A program made the position numbers and the translations under genes. The notes below the pieces were generated by a model. The model was not told the origin of the DNA. It searched no databases and worked only from the letters and a program-made list of their open reading frames with translations. 64,000 nucleotides of DNA from Phytopseudomonas argentinensis (GTDB lineage Bacteria; Pseudomonadota; Gammaproteobacteria; Pseudomonadales; Pseudomonadaceae): the NCBI RefSeq assembly GCF_900113905.1, contig NZ_FORC01000001.1, forward strand, positions 866,060-930,059, written 5' to 3'. Positions within the stretch are counted from its first letter, which is position 1. Each line of letters starts with the position of its first letter. Below, one piece after another: positions 9,254 to 19,882 of the stretch.

Positions 9254-12045
9254 CAGAGTACCTCCTTGCTGGTTTCATCCTGGCTGACATGGCCGATGTT
9301 GGACAGGATCAGCAGCGTGGAGCCGACCACCGCCAGGTACACGCCCAAGTCGAAGAGCAGCGCAGTGGCCAGTTCGAACTTGCCAATCAGCGGAAGATGG
9401 AAATAGTCGAAGGCCGAGGTCAGGAACGGCGCACCAAATGCCAGGCTGCCCAGGCCGGTCAGCGCAGCGATCAGCACCCCGAGGCCGGCGATGCTGTGGA
9501 AGCTCCACGGCATGCGCCGCTGGGTCCATTCCACGCCGTGGGCCACGTACTGCAGGATCAGTGCGATGGCGGTGATCAGGCCGGCGATGAAGCCGCCGCC
9601 GGGCAGGTTGTGCCCACGCACGAAAATGAAGGCCGATACCAATAGCGCCATGGGCAGGAGGATGCGCGCGATACTGTCGAGAATCATCGGGTGGCTGTCA
9701 CGCGACCAGGGCCTGCCGTTCGGATCGGTATGCGGATGGGGCAGGTGCAGGCCGGCCAACAGGCCATAGATACCGATGGCGGCAATCGCCAACACGCTGA
9801 TCTCGCCCAGGGTATCGAAGCCGCGGAAGTCAACCAGTATCACGTTGACCACGTTGGTACCGCCACCACCACTGACGCTGTTCTCGAGGAAGAACGAGGA
9901 GATGGTGTCGTACGGGCGGGTCATCACCGCATAGGCCAGCAGTGCCACGGCAATGCCGGTGCCACCGGCCAGCAGCACGTCACGCAGACCACGCAGGCTG
10001 CTCGACTCCATGGGCGTGCGGTCGGGCATGAAGAACAGTGCCAGCACCAGCAGGATGATGGTCACCACCTCGACCGACAGCTGGGTCAGCGCCAGGTCCG
10101 GTGCTGAATAGCGGGCGAAGGCCAGGGCCACCATCAGCCCGGCGCAGCTCAGGGTCATCAGCGCCTTGAGGCGGTTACGATGGAATACCACGGTCAGCAC
10201 CGCCATCACGCACAGCACCGCCATGCCGAGCACGGTGATGCCATCGAGCGGAGTCAGCGCCACACTGCCACTGAGCGACTCCATGGGTGACAGCGCGGTG
10301 ATGATCAGCGCCAGCGCGCTCATCAGCAGGAATGCCACATAACGCTGCTGGGAGCCGCTTTCCAGCAGTTTGGTCACCCAGCGAGCGCTCCGAACCAGGC
10401 GCGCGTTGAGCAGCTCGAACATCTCCTTGGCATCCACTTCCGGCATGCCGTTGTACCAGCGGAACAGCGGTTCGCGGCAGGCGTAGACGACGATGCCTCC
10501 AACCATAGCCACCACGCTCATGCCCAGCGGCAGGTTGAAACCGTGCCAGATCGACAGGCTGTAGTACGGCACCTCACCGCCCAGGGTCGCGCTGGCCGCT
10601 GACGCCAACAGCGGCGCCACCGTGTAAGCCGGCAGCATACCGACCAGCAGGCACAGGAAAACCAGAATCTCCACCGGAATCTTCATGTAGCGCGGCGGTT
10701 CGTGGGGCGGGTACTTGGGCAGATCCCTGGGCTCGCCGTTGAAGAACACGTCGTGGATGAAGCGCAGTGAATAGGCCACCGAAAACACCCCGGCCAGGGT
10801 CGCCACGGTAGGGATCATCCAGTTGAAGATGCCCAGCAGATCCTGATTGAGCGTTTCAGTGAAGAACATCTCCTTGCTCAGGAAGCCGTTGAGCAATGGG
10901 ACCCCGGCCATTGCCGAAGCCGCCACCATGGCCAGCACGGCCGTGTGCGGCATGTACTTCCACAAGCCGGCGATGCGGCGCATGTCGCGGCTACCGGTCT
11001 CATGGTCGATGATGCCCGCGGCCATGAACAGCGAAGCCTTGAAAGTTGCGTGGTTGATGATGTGAAACACCGCAGCGACCGAGGAGAGCTCGGTGTTGAA
11101 GCCAAACAGCAGGGTGATCAGGCCCAGGTGACTGATGGTCGAGTAGGCCAGCAGTCCTTTGAGGTCGTGCTGGAACAGCGCCATGATCGCCCCGAACAGC
11201 AGGGTCGCCATACCGGTCATGCTGACCAGATAGAACCACCACTCCGTGCCGGCCAGGGCCGGGTAGAAACGCGCCAGCAGGAAAACGCCCGCCTTTACCA
11301 TCGTTGCCGAGTGCAGATACGCGGAGACCGGAGTGGGCGCGGCCATGGCCTGGGGCAACCAGAAATGGAACGGGAACTGCGCCGACTTGGTGAATACCCC
11401 GAGTAGAATCAGGGTTAGGGTGATGGGGTACAGACCGTGATTGCGGATGGTGTCACCCGCCGCCAGCACCTCGCTCAGTTCGAAACTGCCGGCAATGTTG
11501 CCCAGCAGCAGAATGCCGGCAAGCAGCGCCAAGCCGCCGCCACCGGTGACGGTCAGTGCCATGCGCGAGCCCCGGCGGGCATCCGAGCTACCGTTCCAGA
11601 AGCCGATCAACAGGAACGACGACAGGCTGGTCAGCTCCCAGAACACCAGCATCAGCAGCATGTTTTCCGACAGCACCACCCCCAGCATGGCGCCCATGAA
11701 CAGCAGCAGATAGGAGAAGAAGCGGCCCATGGGTTCCTGTTTGCTCAGGTAATAGCGGGCGTAGAGGATCACCAGCAAACCGATGCCGAGGATCATCAGG
11801 GCGAACAGAAACCCAAGGCCGTCCAGGCGCAGGCTCAGGTTCAATCCCAGTTCGGGAAGCCAGGAATAACTGACCACCTGAACCTCGCCGGCGAAGACCG
11901 CCGGCTGCTCCAACCACAGCAGCACCAGCGCCGCCGCCGGGCCGAGCGCGGCTGCCAGCGCACAGAGCGAACGGCCCATGCGATCAGCCAGCAGCGGCAG
12001 AAAGATACCTAAAAATGGTAAGGCGATGATCAGCGCAAGCGCCAT
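9253..12045 (-). CDS. shaA: Monovalent cation/proton antiporter fused subunit AB
   Basis: 930 residues. The N-terminal ~770 are a NuoL-like MnhA subunit with many helices, including the conserved [20 protein letters not shown] stretch. The last ~150, from about [19 protein letters not shown], correspond to MnhB, so the A and B subunits are fused in one protein. Such a fusion is usual in group-2 Mrp/Sha/Pha systems of Gram-negative bacteria. It is the first gene of the operon; the upstream 475 bp probably holds the promoter. Confidence 0.94.
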   Translation of the reverse strand: MALALIIALPFLGIFLPLLADRMGRSLCALAAALGPAAALVLLWLEQPAVFAGEVQVVSYSWLPELGLNLSLRLDGLGFLFALMILGIGLLVILYARYYLSKQEPMGRFFSYLLLFMGAMLGVVLSENMLLMLVFWELTSLSSFLLIGFWNGSSDARRGSRMALTVTGGGGLALLAGILLLGNIAGSFELSEVLAAGDTIRNHGLYPITLTLILLGVFTKSAQFPFHFWLPQAMAAPTPVSAYLHSATMVKAGVFLLARFYPALAGTEWWFYLVSMTGMATLLFGAIMALFQHDLKGLLAYSTISHLGLITLLFGFNTELSSVAAVFHIINHATFKASLFMAAGIIDHETGSRDMRRIAGLWKYMPHTAVLAMVAASAMAGVPLLNGFLSKEMFFTETLNQDLLGIFNWMIPTVATLAGVFSVAYSLRFIHDVFFNGEPRDLPKYPPHEPPRYMKIPVEILVFLCLLVGMLPAYTVAPLLASAASATLGGEVPYYSLSIWHGFNLPLGMSVVAMVGGIVVYACREPLFRWYNGMPEVDAKEMFELLNARLVRSARWVTKLLESGSQQRYVAFLLMSALALIITALSPMESLSGSVALTPLDGITVLGMAVLCVMAVLTVVFHRNRLKALMTLSCAGLMVALAFARYSAPDLALTQLSVEVVTIILLVLALFFMPDRTPMESSSLRGLRDVLLAGGTGIAVALLAYAVMTRPYDTISSFFLENSVSGGGGTNVVNVILVDFRGFDTLGEISVLAIAAIGIYGLLAGLHLPHPHTDPNGRPWSRDSHPMILDSIARILLPMALLVSAFIFVRGHNLPGGGFIAGLITAIALILQYVAHGVEWTQRRMPWSFHSIAGLGVLIAALTGLGSLAFGAPFLTSAFDYFHLPLIGKFELATALLFDLGVYLAVVGSTLLILSNIGHVSQDETSKEVL

Positions 12046-12520
12046 ACACTAAACCCCTTGTACGAGCCCGTCATGCAGCCAAACGGCCAGTTAGTGTGTG
12101 CCAGAATGCCGGTCGCCTGACGTCCGGCCGATCCCTGCGATGGTGTGCGTGATGCCAACCCGGTAAGCGGAGAAAACCACCTGCGCCAGCCCGACTCGGA
12201 GCTGCCGAGCCAGTTACCAACGGCTGTGCGGCTATCGCGCCGCACGCTGTAACTGACTGGTCAAACACCCGAGCGTTCGACTTGTTTTTCCGGCAGAAGC
12301 CCGCAAAAACCCACCAGGAAGCCTCTTCGATTATGCTGGGCTATCGACTTGACGTCATGGATAGAATTATTACTAAAACTATCTCCACCAGGTTCGAGAG
12401 CCCGCCCGCTACACTGGCTTTAACCTGTCTAGCTCAGGGCTTTCAGCGGCAGACCGAAATGCAAGAGGCCGAATCAGCAAGCTGATCCGGCCTCTTTGCC
12501 CCGCGTGAGCGATACGCTCG
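12046..12520. other. Intergenic region upstream of the antiporter operon
   Basis: 475 bp between the antiporter operon start and the SlyB-like gene terminator. No convincing coding region; the short ORFs here have no recognisable domain. Apart from the terminator at its right end I see no clear structure. The promoter of the sha operon should lie in the left part. Confidence 0.6.
12463..12496 (-). terminator. Rho-independent-like terminator of the SlyB-like gene
   Basis: AAGAGGCC (12463) pairs with GGCCTCTT (12489), with inner ATCAGC/GCTGAT pairing, forming a long hairpin about 25 bp downstream of the stop codon. The T-run is weak. Confidence 0.7.
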
Positions 12521-12985
12521 TTAGTGGGTGACGCGGCTGGTGCCATTGACGGTCATGATGCGCACGCGCTCACCCACGCGGAAGATCTGATTCTCTTCCA
12601 CGGCCTGTACATAAGCACGCATGCTGCCGTCATCTTCACGGACGGTGATCTCCACGCCCTGGGTCCGGGTGATGCCTTCCTCGGCCGCTGCGCCCAGCAG
12701 GCCACCGGCCACTGCACCGATCACCGCCGCCACCGCCGAGCCACGGCCGCCGCCGACGCCGCTACCCGCTACGCCGCCGATCACCGCACCCGCACCACCA
12801 CCGATGGGGGTCTTGGTGCCCTCGATCTTCACCGGCCGCAGCGACTCGATGGTACCCATGCGCACGGTCTGTACGGCACGCGCCTCGTCGCGCGAATAAC
12901 TGTCACCGGTCAGGCTCGATGCGCAGCCACCAAGCGTGAGAGTCGCTGCGGCAAACAGGACAGCGAAAAAACCAGGTTTAAGCAT
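12521..12985 (-). CDS. SlyB-like glycine-zipper outer-membrane lipoprotein
   Basis: 154 residues. A signal peptide ends in a lipobox (LTLGGC), predicting a lipoprotein. Residues ~60-105 are a glycine zipper (GGGAGAVIGGVAGSGVGGG then GAVAGGLLGAAAEE), as in SlyB/Pcp/Rick_17kDa proteins. A C-terminal beta domain ends in VGERVRIMTVNGTSRV. SlyB-type proteins stabilise the outer membrane in envelope stress. It is transcribed alone with its own terminator. Confidence 0.88.
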   Translation of the reverse strand: MLKPGFFAVLFAAATLTLGGCASSLTGDSYSRDEARAVQTVRMGTIESLRPVKIEGTKTPIGGGAGAVIGGVAGSGVGGGRGSAVAAVIGAVAGGLLGAAAEEGITRTQGVEITVREDDGSMRAYVQAVEENQIFRVGERVRIMTVNGTSRVTH

Positions 12986-13172
12986 GACGATTCTCCAGAC
13001 TGGACTGATAACCCTATGACCGCGTGGCCGCCAGGACGGTCACTGTGAATGCCGACAAATTGCCTCATCCGTTCAGCATCGGTACAGGATGGCCATCGCG
13101 CCATCCGACAGCAGTATAGACAGCCGTGCCTGGCAATCGTCCCCCCCTCCGCGCGGGGAGCTGGGCCGATCG

Positions 13173-14315
13173 CTAGCCACGCGTGCCCTGCGCAAGGCGC
13201 CAGAACCTGGCGAGATCGGCCGCCCGTGCTTCAAGTTCCTGCCCGGCGTTGGCGCAGGCATGCTCCAGGGTGATGGGCCCCGGAGCGAGGCTGAAGCAAG
13301 CCTCGATGCCGGCTTCGCGCACCTGTTGATAACCCTCCCCCAGGCTGCCGGCCAGGGCGATCACGGGTACACCCTGCGCTTGCGCCACCCGCGCCACGCC
13401 AACCGGCGTCTTGCCATGCAGGCTCTGGGCATCCAGGCGCCCTTCGCCGGTGATCACCAGGTCGGCGCCGTGTACCGCATCGGCAAGCCCGGAGAGTTCG
13501 GCCACCAGTTCGATGCCGGGGCGAAAGCGCGCGCCGAGAAAGGCCTTGGCCGCAAAGCCCAGCCCACCGGCTGCGCCAACGCCCGGGAAGGTGCTGAAAT
13601 CCTCGCCCAGCGCCGCGCCGACCACCTCGGCAAGGCGCGCCAGGGCGGCATCCAGCTCCTCGACCTGCGCCGGGCTGGCACCCTTTTGGGGACCGAATAC
13701 CGCCGATGCTCCCTTGGGCCCGCACAGTGGGTTGTCGACGTCGGCCGCCACATCGACCGGCACGTCCTGCAGGCGCTTATCCAGCCCGCCGAGGTCAACC
13801 CGTTGCAGCGACGCCAAAGCCGCTCCGCCAGCGCGCAGTTCGCTGCCGCCAGCATCGAGAAAGCGTGCGCCCAGGGCCCGCAGCAAGCCGCTGCCGCCAT
13901 CATTGGTGGCACTGCCACCAAGACCGAGGATGATCCGTGTGGCGCCCGCATCCAGTGCCGCGCGGATCAACTCACCGGTTCCATAGCTGCAGGTCACCCG
14001 GGCATCACGCTGGGCGCTCGGCACCCAGTGCAGGCCGCTTGCCGCGGCCATCTCGATCACCGCCGTACCATCGACCAGCCACCCCCAGTGCGCCTGCACC
14101 GGCGTGCCCAGCGGCCCCTTTACCGACAGTTCGCGGCGCGCGCCTCCGGTGGCTGCAAGCAGCGCATCCACGGTACCTTCACCGCCGTCGGCCATGGGGC
14201 ATAAGACCACCTCGGCCTGCGGGTAAACGGCCAGCCAGCCGCGGGCAATGGCCTGCGCCACGTCGGGCGCACTCAGGCTCTCCTTGAATGAATCAGGAGC
14301 GATGACGATTTTCAT
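13173..14315 (-). CDS. Glycerate kinase (GarK/GlxK family)
   Basis: 380 residues, the usual length of type-1 glycerate kinases, which phosphorylate D-glycerate to 2-phosphoglycerate. The N-terminus MKIVIAPDSFKESLSAPDVA and the nucleotide-binding GLGGSATNDGGSGLLRALGA motif are diagnostic. The gene lies 54 bp downstream of a GntP-type permease and downstream of a CdaR regulator on the same strand, suggesting a glycerate or sugar-acid utilisation unit. Confidence 0.94.
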   Translation of the reverse strand: MKIVIAPDSFKESLSAPDVAQAIARGWLAVYPQAEVVLCPMADGGEGTVDALLAATGGARRELSVKGPLGTPVQAHWGWLVDGTAVIEMAAASGLHWVPSAQRDARVTCSYGTGELIRAALDAGATRIILGLGGSATNDGGSGLLRALGARFLDAGGSELRAGGAALASLQRVDLGGLDKRLQDVPVDVAADVDNPLCGPKGASAVFGPQKGASPAQVEELDAALARLAEVVGAALGEDFSTFPGVGAAGGLGFAAKAFLGARFRPGIELVAELSGLADAVHGADLVITGEGRLDAQSLHGKTPVGVARVAQAQGVPVIALAGSLGEGYQQVREAGIEACFSLAPGPITLEHACANAGQELEARAADLARFWRLAQGTRG

Positions 14316-14369
14316 GGCAAGACCTCGGTAACAGCGGGACGCCCCGAAGGCGCCCCGTAGAGAAACGAC

Positions 14370-15728
14370 TTACAGCAGCACCAGGCTGAGCAGCCACACG
14401 GTGAGCATACCGGTCACACCCTGGATCAAGGTGGCCATGGTCTGTGCACGATAGGCCACGGCTACCGGCATGCGGCTGAACTGGGTTACCACCCAGAAGA
14501 AACTGTCGTTGGCATGGGATACCGTCATGCCGCCGGCACCAATGGCCATCACGGTTAACACCCGGCCCATCTCGCTGTCCAGGCCCAGTTGGCCAAGCAG
14601 CGGTGCAACCATGGCCGAGGTGGTCACCAGTGCCACGGTGGTGGATCCCTGGGCAGTTTTCAGCGCGGCAGCCACCAGAAACGGCATGAACAGGCCAACG
14701 CCCAGCGCCGACAGCGTGGTACCCAGGTAATTGCCCAAAGGCGTAGCGCTGAGCACCGCACCAAATGCACCGCCGGCACCGGTGATGAGGATGATAGGTG
14801 CCGCGGATATGATGCCTTCGGAGACCCGGTCATGCAGGTTCTGACGCTTGCCGGTGCCCTTGAGCAGTGTGCAGGCCAGCGCCAAACCGACCAGCAGCGC
14901 CATCACCGGGTGACCCAGGAAGCCCAGTACGCTCAGCAATGTACCGTCGCCCAGCGGCCGGCTCGGGAATGCGGCGATCGAGCCCAGGCAAATCAGCAGG
15001 ATCGGTACGAAGATCGGCGCGAAGGCCTGGGTTGCGCTGGGCAGCGTGCCGTATTGAGCGCGCAGCGCGGCGAAGTCTTCGCTACCCGGCATGGGCGTGC
15101 CGTCGTCTACCAGGGCAATGTCCTTGCCGATAAAGCGATTGGCCCACAACATGCCAGCCAGCGCGGTAACCAGCGCCACGACCAGGCCCACAACGATGAC
15201 CAGGCCCAGGCTCGAACCCAGCCCCAGGTTACCGGCAGCGGCGATCGGCCCGGGCGTCGGCGGCACGAAGGTATGGGTGGCGTAAAGGCCTGTCGCCAGC
15301 GCCACGCTCATGGCCACGACCGAAACTTTCATGCGCGCCGCAAGAGCGTTTTTCAGCGAGTTGAGGATCACGTAACCGGAATCACAGAACACCGGAATCG
15401 ACACCAGGTAACCGATGATCGACATGGTCAGCGTCGGGAAGCGCTCGCCGAGCAGTTTGATCACCGTTTCGGCCATGGTGATCGCCGCGCCGCTGCGCTC
15501 GAGGATCACCCCGATGATGGTGCCAAGCACGATGACGATACCGATATTGCCGAGGATGCTGCCAAAGCCGGTGGCGATGGTCTTGAGGATATCCTGATGA
15601 GGCAGTTGGTAAGCAAACCCGGCGATCAGTGCCGCGGCCAGCAGAGCGAGAAAGGGATGCAACTTGAGACGGGTGGTCGAGAGCACGATGAATGCAATCA
15701 GTGCGACCAGGATCAGAACCAGAGCCAT
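14370..15728 (-). CDS. GntP-family gluconate/glycerate permease
   Basis: 452 residues with about 12 membrane helices. The segments HTFVPPTPGPIAAAGNLG and VSHANDSFFWVVTQFS are conserved in GntP proton symporters of gluconate and related sugar acids. The tight linkage to glycerate kinase suggests glycerate (or a precursor acid) as substrate, but this is inference. It lies between the regulator and the kinase. Confidence 0.92.
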   Translation of the reverse strand: MALVLILVALIAFIVLSTTRLKLHPFLALLAAALIAGFAYQLPHQDILKTIATGFGSILGNIGIVIVLGTIIGVILERSGAAITMAETVIKLLGERFPTLTMSIIGYLVSIPVFCDSGYVILNSLKNALAARMKVSVVAMSVALATGLYATHTFVPPTPGPIAAAGNLGLGSSLGLVIVVGLVVALVTALAGMLWANRFIGKDIALVDDGTPMPGSEDFAALRAQYGTLPSATQAFAPIFVPILLICLGSIAAFPSRPLGDGTLLSVLGFLGHPVMALLVGLALACTLLKGTGKRQNLHDRVSEGIISAAPIILITGAGGAFGAVLSATPLGNYLGTTLSALGVGLFMPFLVAAALKTAQGSTTVALVTTSAMVAPLLGQLGLDSEMGRVLTVMAIGAGGMTVSHANDSFFWVVTQFSRMPVAVAYRAQTMATLIQGVTGMLTVWLLSLVLL

Positions 15729-15876
15729 GCCGGTATCCTCATTGTTGTTATGTGATTTGCCAGGTGCCCGGCATTGTCACCCAGCAGTAGCAGGCGACAC
15801 CCTATTCATCCGCACAACAAGACAGGCAAAGCGAACACCCATAACTGTGCAGAAGCATCATATCCAGCGAGAGGCT

Positions 15877-16983
15877 TCAATCAGGCTCGATCAAACCCAG
15901 GCCCAGCGACAGCTGCAGGCGGCGATCCAGACGGGTCAGCTCCACTCCGCTGAGCTCGGCGACACGTTCGAGGCGATAGCGCAGGGTGTTGCGATGGATC
16001 CCCAGTGCCGTCGCACAGCTCTGCACCTGGCCATCATGCTTACACCAGGCTTCGAGGGTCTCGCGCAGCATGCCGTTACTGTCCTGAGCGAGTACCTGTT
16101 TCAACGGCGCCAGCCAGCCCTGCAGCAGCCAGCTGTCGCGTTGGGCATGGAGCAGAGTCGCCAGGCGATGCTCCTCAAGCGACACCAGACGTAACGCGGG
16201 ATAACGCGCCCTGGCAAAGGCCTGCAGATCACGCAGGGCCAGGCAGGCCTGACGTAACTGCCCCAGCGACTGTACCGGATCGCTGACCAACAGGCGGGCC
16301 AGACCCAAACCGCGCTCATCGGCACTTTCCAGCCAGCGCGCGTCATCACGACCTGCGCTTAGCGGCCGGCACCAGAGCATCTCGCGCATGCCCAATGGCG
16401 CCGCCAGATGCTCACTCTTGCCGGTCAGCACACCCAGCAAACGCGCCTGCTGGGCCAGCGGCTCGCCGCCTTCCTGCAACTCCAGCAGGCACACCTGGCG
16501 CGGCCAAGCGAGCGCCAGCCCCTGCCGCTGAGCATCCGCTGCCAGCGCCGCGACGCTCACCGCTGGATCGAACAGCTGGCGCAGCCAGGCATCCAGTTGA
16601 TGCCGTTGCCAGTGGCGCTCGGCCTGAACCTGACGCTGCTCGACCAGCATTTCCGCCGCCATGCGCACCAGCTCGGCATAGGGCCGCACCACCTCGGGAT
16701 CACCGGTGATGCCCAGCACGCCGATCAATTCATCGGCATGCAGCAGGGGCAGGTTCACGCCAGGGCGCACGCCGCGCAGGCAGGCTGCGGCCTGCTCGTC
16801 GATCTCCACTACCCGGCGATTGGCCAGCACCAGCTGCGCCCCTTCATGACGGGTGTGCAGCCGCAACGGATCGCCACTGCCGATGATCATGCCCTGGGCG
16901 TCCATCACGTTGATGTTGTACGGCAGGATGGCCATGGCGCGATCGACGATGTGCTGGGCCAGGGTGGAGTCGAGTTCAAGCAT
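15877..16983 (-). CDS. cdaR: CdaR-family sugar diacid regulator
   Basis: 368 residues from ATG 16983, where MLELDSTLAQHIVDRAM matches the family N-terminus. An N-terminal diacid-recognition domain (~1-135, with INVMDAQGMIIGSGDP) and a C-terminal PucR-type helix-turn-helix (CATALGIHRNTLRYRLERV) are visible. E. coli CdaR activates genes for glucarate, galactarate and glycerate use. Here it lies upstream of a permease and a glycerate kinase, its likely targets. The frame stays open for another 77 codons into pdxH, but that part is antisense-like and was excluded. Confidence 0.9.
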   Translation of the reverse strand: MLELDSTLAQHIVDRAMAILPYNINVMDAQGMIIGSGDPLRLHTRHEGAQLVLANRRVVEIDEQAAACLRGVRPGVNLPLLHADELIGVLGITGDPEVVRPYAELVRMAAEMLVEQRQVQAERHWQRHQLDAWLRQLFDPAVSVAALAADAQRQGLALAWPRQVCLLELQEGGEPLAQQARLLGVLTGKSEHLAAPLGMREMLWCRPLSAGRDDARWLESADERGLGLARLLVSDPVQSLGQLRQACLALRDLQAFARARYPALRLVSLEEHRLATLLHAQRDSWLLQGWLAPLKQVLAQDSNGMLRETLEAWCKHDGQVQSCATALGIHRNTLRYRLERVAELSGVELTRLDRRLQLSLGLGLIEPD

Positions 16984-17075
16984 GCTGGGGCCTGCGCGAA
17001 AGAAGCCGCCATTGTAGGCCGATTGCAGGGAGGATCGACCGCCGTGCGCCACCGCGGCGGCACGGCAGTGAGCCG

Positions 17076-17723
17076 TCAGGGCGCCAGCCGCTGGCGCAGC
17101 CAGGCTTCGCCTGCGCGGCGATAATCGAGGCGGTCGTGCAAGCGGCTGGCACGGCCTTGCCAGAATTCGATGCGCTCGGGCAGCAGGCGGTAGCCGCCCC
17201 AGTGTGGCGGGCACTCGGGCGCATGGTCGGCGAAACGACGTTGGGTTTGCGCCAACAGGCCCTCCAGTTCACCACGGTCGTGAATCACCCGGCTCTGCGG
17301 TGATGCCCAGGCGCCGAGGCGGCTGCCCAACGGGCGCACCTGGAAGTAGGCGTCGGACTCGGCAGGCCTCACCCGCTCTACAAGCCCCTCGATACGTACC
17401 TGGCGCTCCAGGGTCGGCCAGAAGAAGGTCAGCGCGGCATAGGGATTGGCCTGCAGCTGCTCGCCCTTGGCACTCTGGTAATTACTGAAGAAGGTGAAGC
17501 CCCGCTCGTCCAGCCCCTTGAGCAGCAGCACACGGCAGTGCGGCCGGCCATCGGCATCGACGGTGGCCAGGGTCATGGCATTGGGTTCCACGGGCAGTTG
17601 CTCGGTTTTCACCGCATCGGCGAACCAGCTTCTGAACAGTGCGAGGGGCTCCAGCGGCGCCTGATCCTCGCTCAACCCGTCACGGGTGTAATCACGGCGC
17701 ATGTCGGCCAGGGTCTGAGTCAT
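17076..17723 (-). CDS. pdxH: Pyridoxamine 5'-phosphate oxidase
   Basis: 215 residues. This FMN enzyme oxidises pyridoxine or pyridoxamine 5'-phosphate to pyridoxal 5'-phosphate. Visible family features are [37 protein letters not shown] (FMN contacts), the [12 protein letters not shown] region, and the C-terminal [18 protein letters not shown] signature. Spacing to the upstream OmpA gene is about 50 bp. Confidence 0.96.
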   Translation of the reverse strand: MTQTLADMRRDYTRDGLSEDQAPLEPLALFRSWFADAVKTEQLPVEPNAMTLATVDADGRPHCRVLLLKGLDERGFTFFSNYQSAKGEQLQANPYAALTFFWPTLERQVRIEGLVERVRPAESDAYFQVRPLGSRLGAWASPQSRVIHDRGELEGLLAQTQRRFADHAPECPPHWGGYRLLPERIEFWQGRASRLHDRLDYRRAGEAWLRQRLAP

Positions 17724-17771
17724 GAGCGTACTCTCGAAAGCGACAAAGACCCTAGCTTAACGGGGTAAGCC

Positions 17772-18593
17772 TTATTTGGCTTGATCTGCGGCAACCACTT
17801 TCTTGGCATCGGCGAGCTTGGTGGCGCTCTTGGCGGCTGGCTTGTCAGCGGTTTTGGCAACCGCCTTGGCAGCAGGTTTGGCAGCTGCCTTGGGCTTGGC
17901 AGAAGCCTTGGCCACCTTCTTGGCTGCAGGTTTGGCGGCAACCTTGGCAGCCGGCTTCTCGGCTGGCTTTTCGGCAGCGGCTACCGCGGTAGCGGCAGGC
18001 ACGGCCGGCTCCGGCGTGCTGTACTGGGCGATCAGCGCCTTGAGCGTGTCCTGACGGGTGAGCAGGATTTCCACACGACGATTGAGTTCACGGCCATTGG
18101 CACTGTCGTTGGCGGCGCGCGGCATGTCCGGGCCCATGCCCTTGACCATCAGACGGTCGCCCTTGAGGCCACTGAGGCGGAAGATGGCGGTAAAGGCGCG
18201 GGCGCGCTCGAGGCTCAGTTCACGGTTGGCTTCCAGAGCACCCGTGCTGTCAGCGTGGCCAAGTACCAGAACACCGACCTTGGCGTCCTTCTCCAGTACC
18301 TTGGCAACGCGGGTGATCGGGCTCAGGGTAACCGGCAGCAGCATGCCCGGGCGATCCGGGTTGAACGAGCCCTTGACCGGCGCGGTGACCACCAGCAGGT
18401 TCTCGCGGCGCTCCATGGCAAAGTTGCTGTCCTTGATCGCTTCACGTACCAGGGGCTCATACTCGTCCAGCCAGGCTTGGGTGACTTCCGGCGGCGGCAT
18501 GGGAACCGGCTTGGGATCTTCCTTTTTCTCGAACAGGGAGCAACCTGTCAGCAGTACGCAAAGCGCCAGCGCGCAAGTCTTATAGGAAAGCAT
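17772..18593 (-). CDS. OmpA-family lipoprotein with Lys/Ala/Pro-rich tail
   Basis: 273 residues from ATG 18593. The N-terminus MLSYKTCALALCVLLTGCS is a lipoprotein signal with a lipobox. An OmpA-C peptidoglycan-binding domain spans about 90-205 (VLVLGHADSTGALEANRELSLERARA and a GRELNRRVEILL end). The last ~65 residues are a low-complexity tail of AAKPAAKK-like repeats, strongly basic. It presumably links the outer membrane to peptidoglycan; the tail resembles histone H1 or AlgP-type tails and its role is unknown. Confidence 0.88.
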   Translation of the reverse strand: MLSYKTCALALCVLLTGCSLFEKKEDPKPVPMPPPEVTQAWLDEYEPLVREAIKDSNFAMERRENLLVVTAPVKGSFNPDRPGMLLPVTLSPITRVAKVLEKDAKVGVLVLGHADSTGALEANRELSLERARAFTAIFRLSGLKGDRLMVKGMGPDMPRAANDSANGRELNRRVEILLTRQDTLKALIAQYSTPEPAVPAATAVAAAEKPAEKPAAKVAAKPAAKKVAKASAKPKAAAKPAAKAVAKTADKPAAKSATKLADAKKVVAADQAK

Positions 18594-18685
18594 CGGTTCA
18601 TCCACTATCTAATCGGTCGAAGTCACCCGGGCGACCCGGAGTCAGCAGCTAAAAGCTTTATTGCGCAAGAGTTTAAGCGCGACTG

Positions 18686-19831
18686 TTAAAAACACTCGCA
18701 TAAGATAACCGCAAGTTTCTGTGCCCGCGGATCCATTAAGACGAACGGCCCCAGGTTATTCGTAACGAAACCCATCGCCACGTCGCGCTCCGGATCGGCG
18801 AAACCGGTGGTACCGCCCGCGCCAGGGTGGCCAAAGGCACCTGGCCCCATGCCGTAGGTGGCATTGGCCACGGCGGGCTGGTCGAGCATGCAGCCAAGGC
18901 CGAACCGCGTCGGGGTCAGCAGCGTCCTGTCGTCACCGACACTGTGCTCGCGGGTCAGTTCGGCGAGCAGTTCGCTATCGAGCAGGCTGCCGTCCAGCAG
19001 GCCGCTATAGAACCCCGCCAGGCTGCGCGCATTGCCATGGCCATTGGCGGCAGGTTGCTGCATGCGCCGCCATTCGGGTTTGTTGGTGCTGGTCATGATC
19101 GACGGCGGGTTGGTAAAGGCCCGGGTGGTCATCGCCTGGGCGTCGCTCATCATGGTCTTGAGCATGCGCTGCGCCGCCGCATCGCCCAGGTTGCCCTTGC
19201 CGCGGCTGATGGTGGCCACGCGGTGAAACTCCTCATCGGCCAGGCCGACATGGAAGTCCAGGCCCAAGGGCTTGGCGGTACGTGCCACGATCGACTCGCC
19301 CGGGCCACGCCCCTCGACACGACGCAGCAACTCGCCGACCAGCCAGCCGAAGGTGATCGGCGCATAGCCATGGCCCTCGCCCAGCCGCCACCAGGGCGTC
19401 TCGGCGGCCAGCGCGGCAGTCATCGCCTGCCAGTCGTACAACGCCTCGGCCGGCAGGCTCTGGCGAATCGCCGGCAGCCCGGCCTGGTGACTGAGCAGGT
19501 GACGCAGGGTGATGCGCTGCTTGCCGGCAGCCGCGAACTCCGGCCAGTAGCGGGCCACTGGCGCATCCAGTTCAAGCTTGCCTTCGGCCACCAGTTGCAA
19601 GGCGGTCACGGCGGTGAAGGGTTTGGTGCAGGAGAACAGGTTGAGGATGGTATCGCTCTGCCAGGCCTGCTGGCCCTCCCTGTCGGCGACCCCGGCCCAG
19701 ATATCCACCACGATTTCGCCGCCCACCTGCACACACAGCGCGGCGCCGCGCTCCTGGGGGTCGTCGAAAAGGGCGGCAAAGGCGTCTTTCACCGCTTCGA
19801 ACTTGAGGTCGAAGTAACCCTGAATCTGCAC
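18686..19831 (-). CDS. Beta-lactamase-fold serine hydrolase / family VIII esterase
   Basis: 381 residues. The Ser-x-x-Lys catalytic motif is at S67-C-T-K70 (NLFSCTKPFTAV), followed by LRHLLSHQAGLP and a tyrosine region (GHGYAPITFGWLVGELLRR) as in EstB-type class C-like esterases. No signal peptide is visible, so a cytoplasmic carboxylesterase is more likely than a secreted beta-lactamase. The substrate is unknown. Confidence 0.9.
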   Translation of the reverse strand: MQIQGYFDLKFEAVKDAFAALFDDPQERGAALCVQVGGEIVVDIWAGVADREGQQAWQSDTILNLFSCTKPFTAVTALQLVAEGKLELDAPVARYWPEFAAAGKQRITLRHLLSHQAGLPAIRQSLPAEALYDWQAMTAALAAETPWWRLGEGHGYAPITFGWLVGELLRRVEGRGPGESIVARTAKPLGLDFHVGLADEEFHRVATISRGKGNLGDAAAQRMLKTMMSDAQAMTTRAFTNPPSIMTSTNKPEWRRMQQPAANGHGNARSLAGFYSGLLDGSLLDSELLAELTREHSVGDDRTLLTPTRFGLGCMLDQPAVANATYGMGPGAFGHPGAGGTTGFADPERDVAMGFVTNNLGPFVLMDPRAQKLAVILCECF

Positions 19832-19855
19832 TGACTGCTCCTGGGAAGGGAAAAG

Positions 19856-19875
19856 GCGCCAGGCCAGGCTGGCGC
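19856..19875 (-). terminator. Terminator hairpin downstream of the glycoside hydrolase gene
   Basis: On the minus strand GCGCCAG pairs with CTGGCGC around a 6-nt loop, followed by CTTTTCCC. It lies between the hydrolase stop (19883) and the esterase start (19831). Confidence 0.65.
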
Positions 19876-19882
19876 TTGATGA

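Noticed and set aside
16984..17214. N-terminal extension of the CdaR frame over pdxH
   Set aside because: Arg/Pro/Ala-rich shadow of pdxH on the same strand in another frame; CdaR homology begins at MLELDST.
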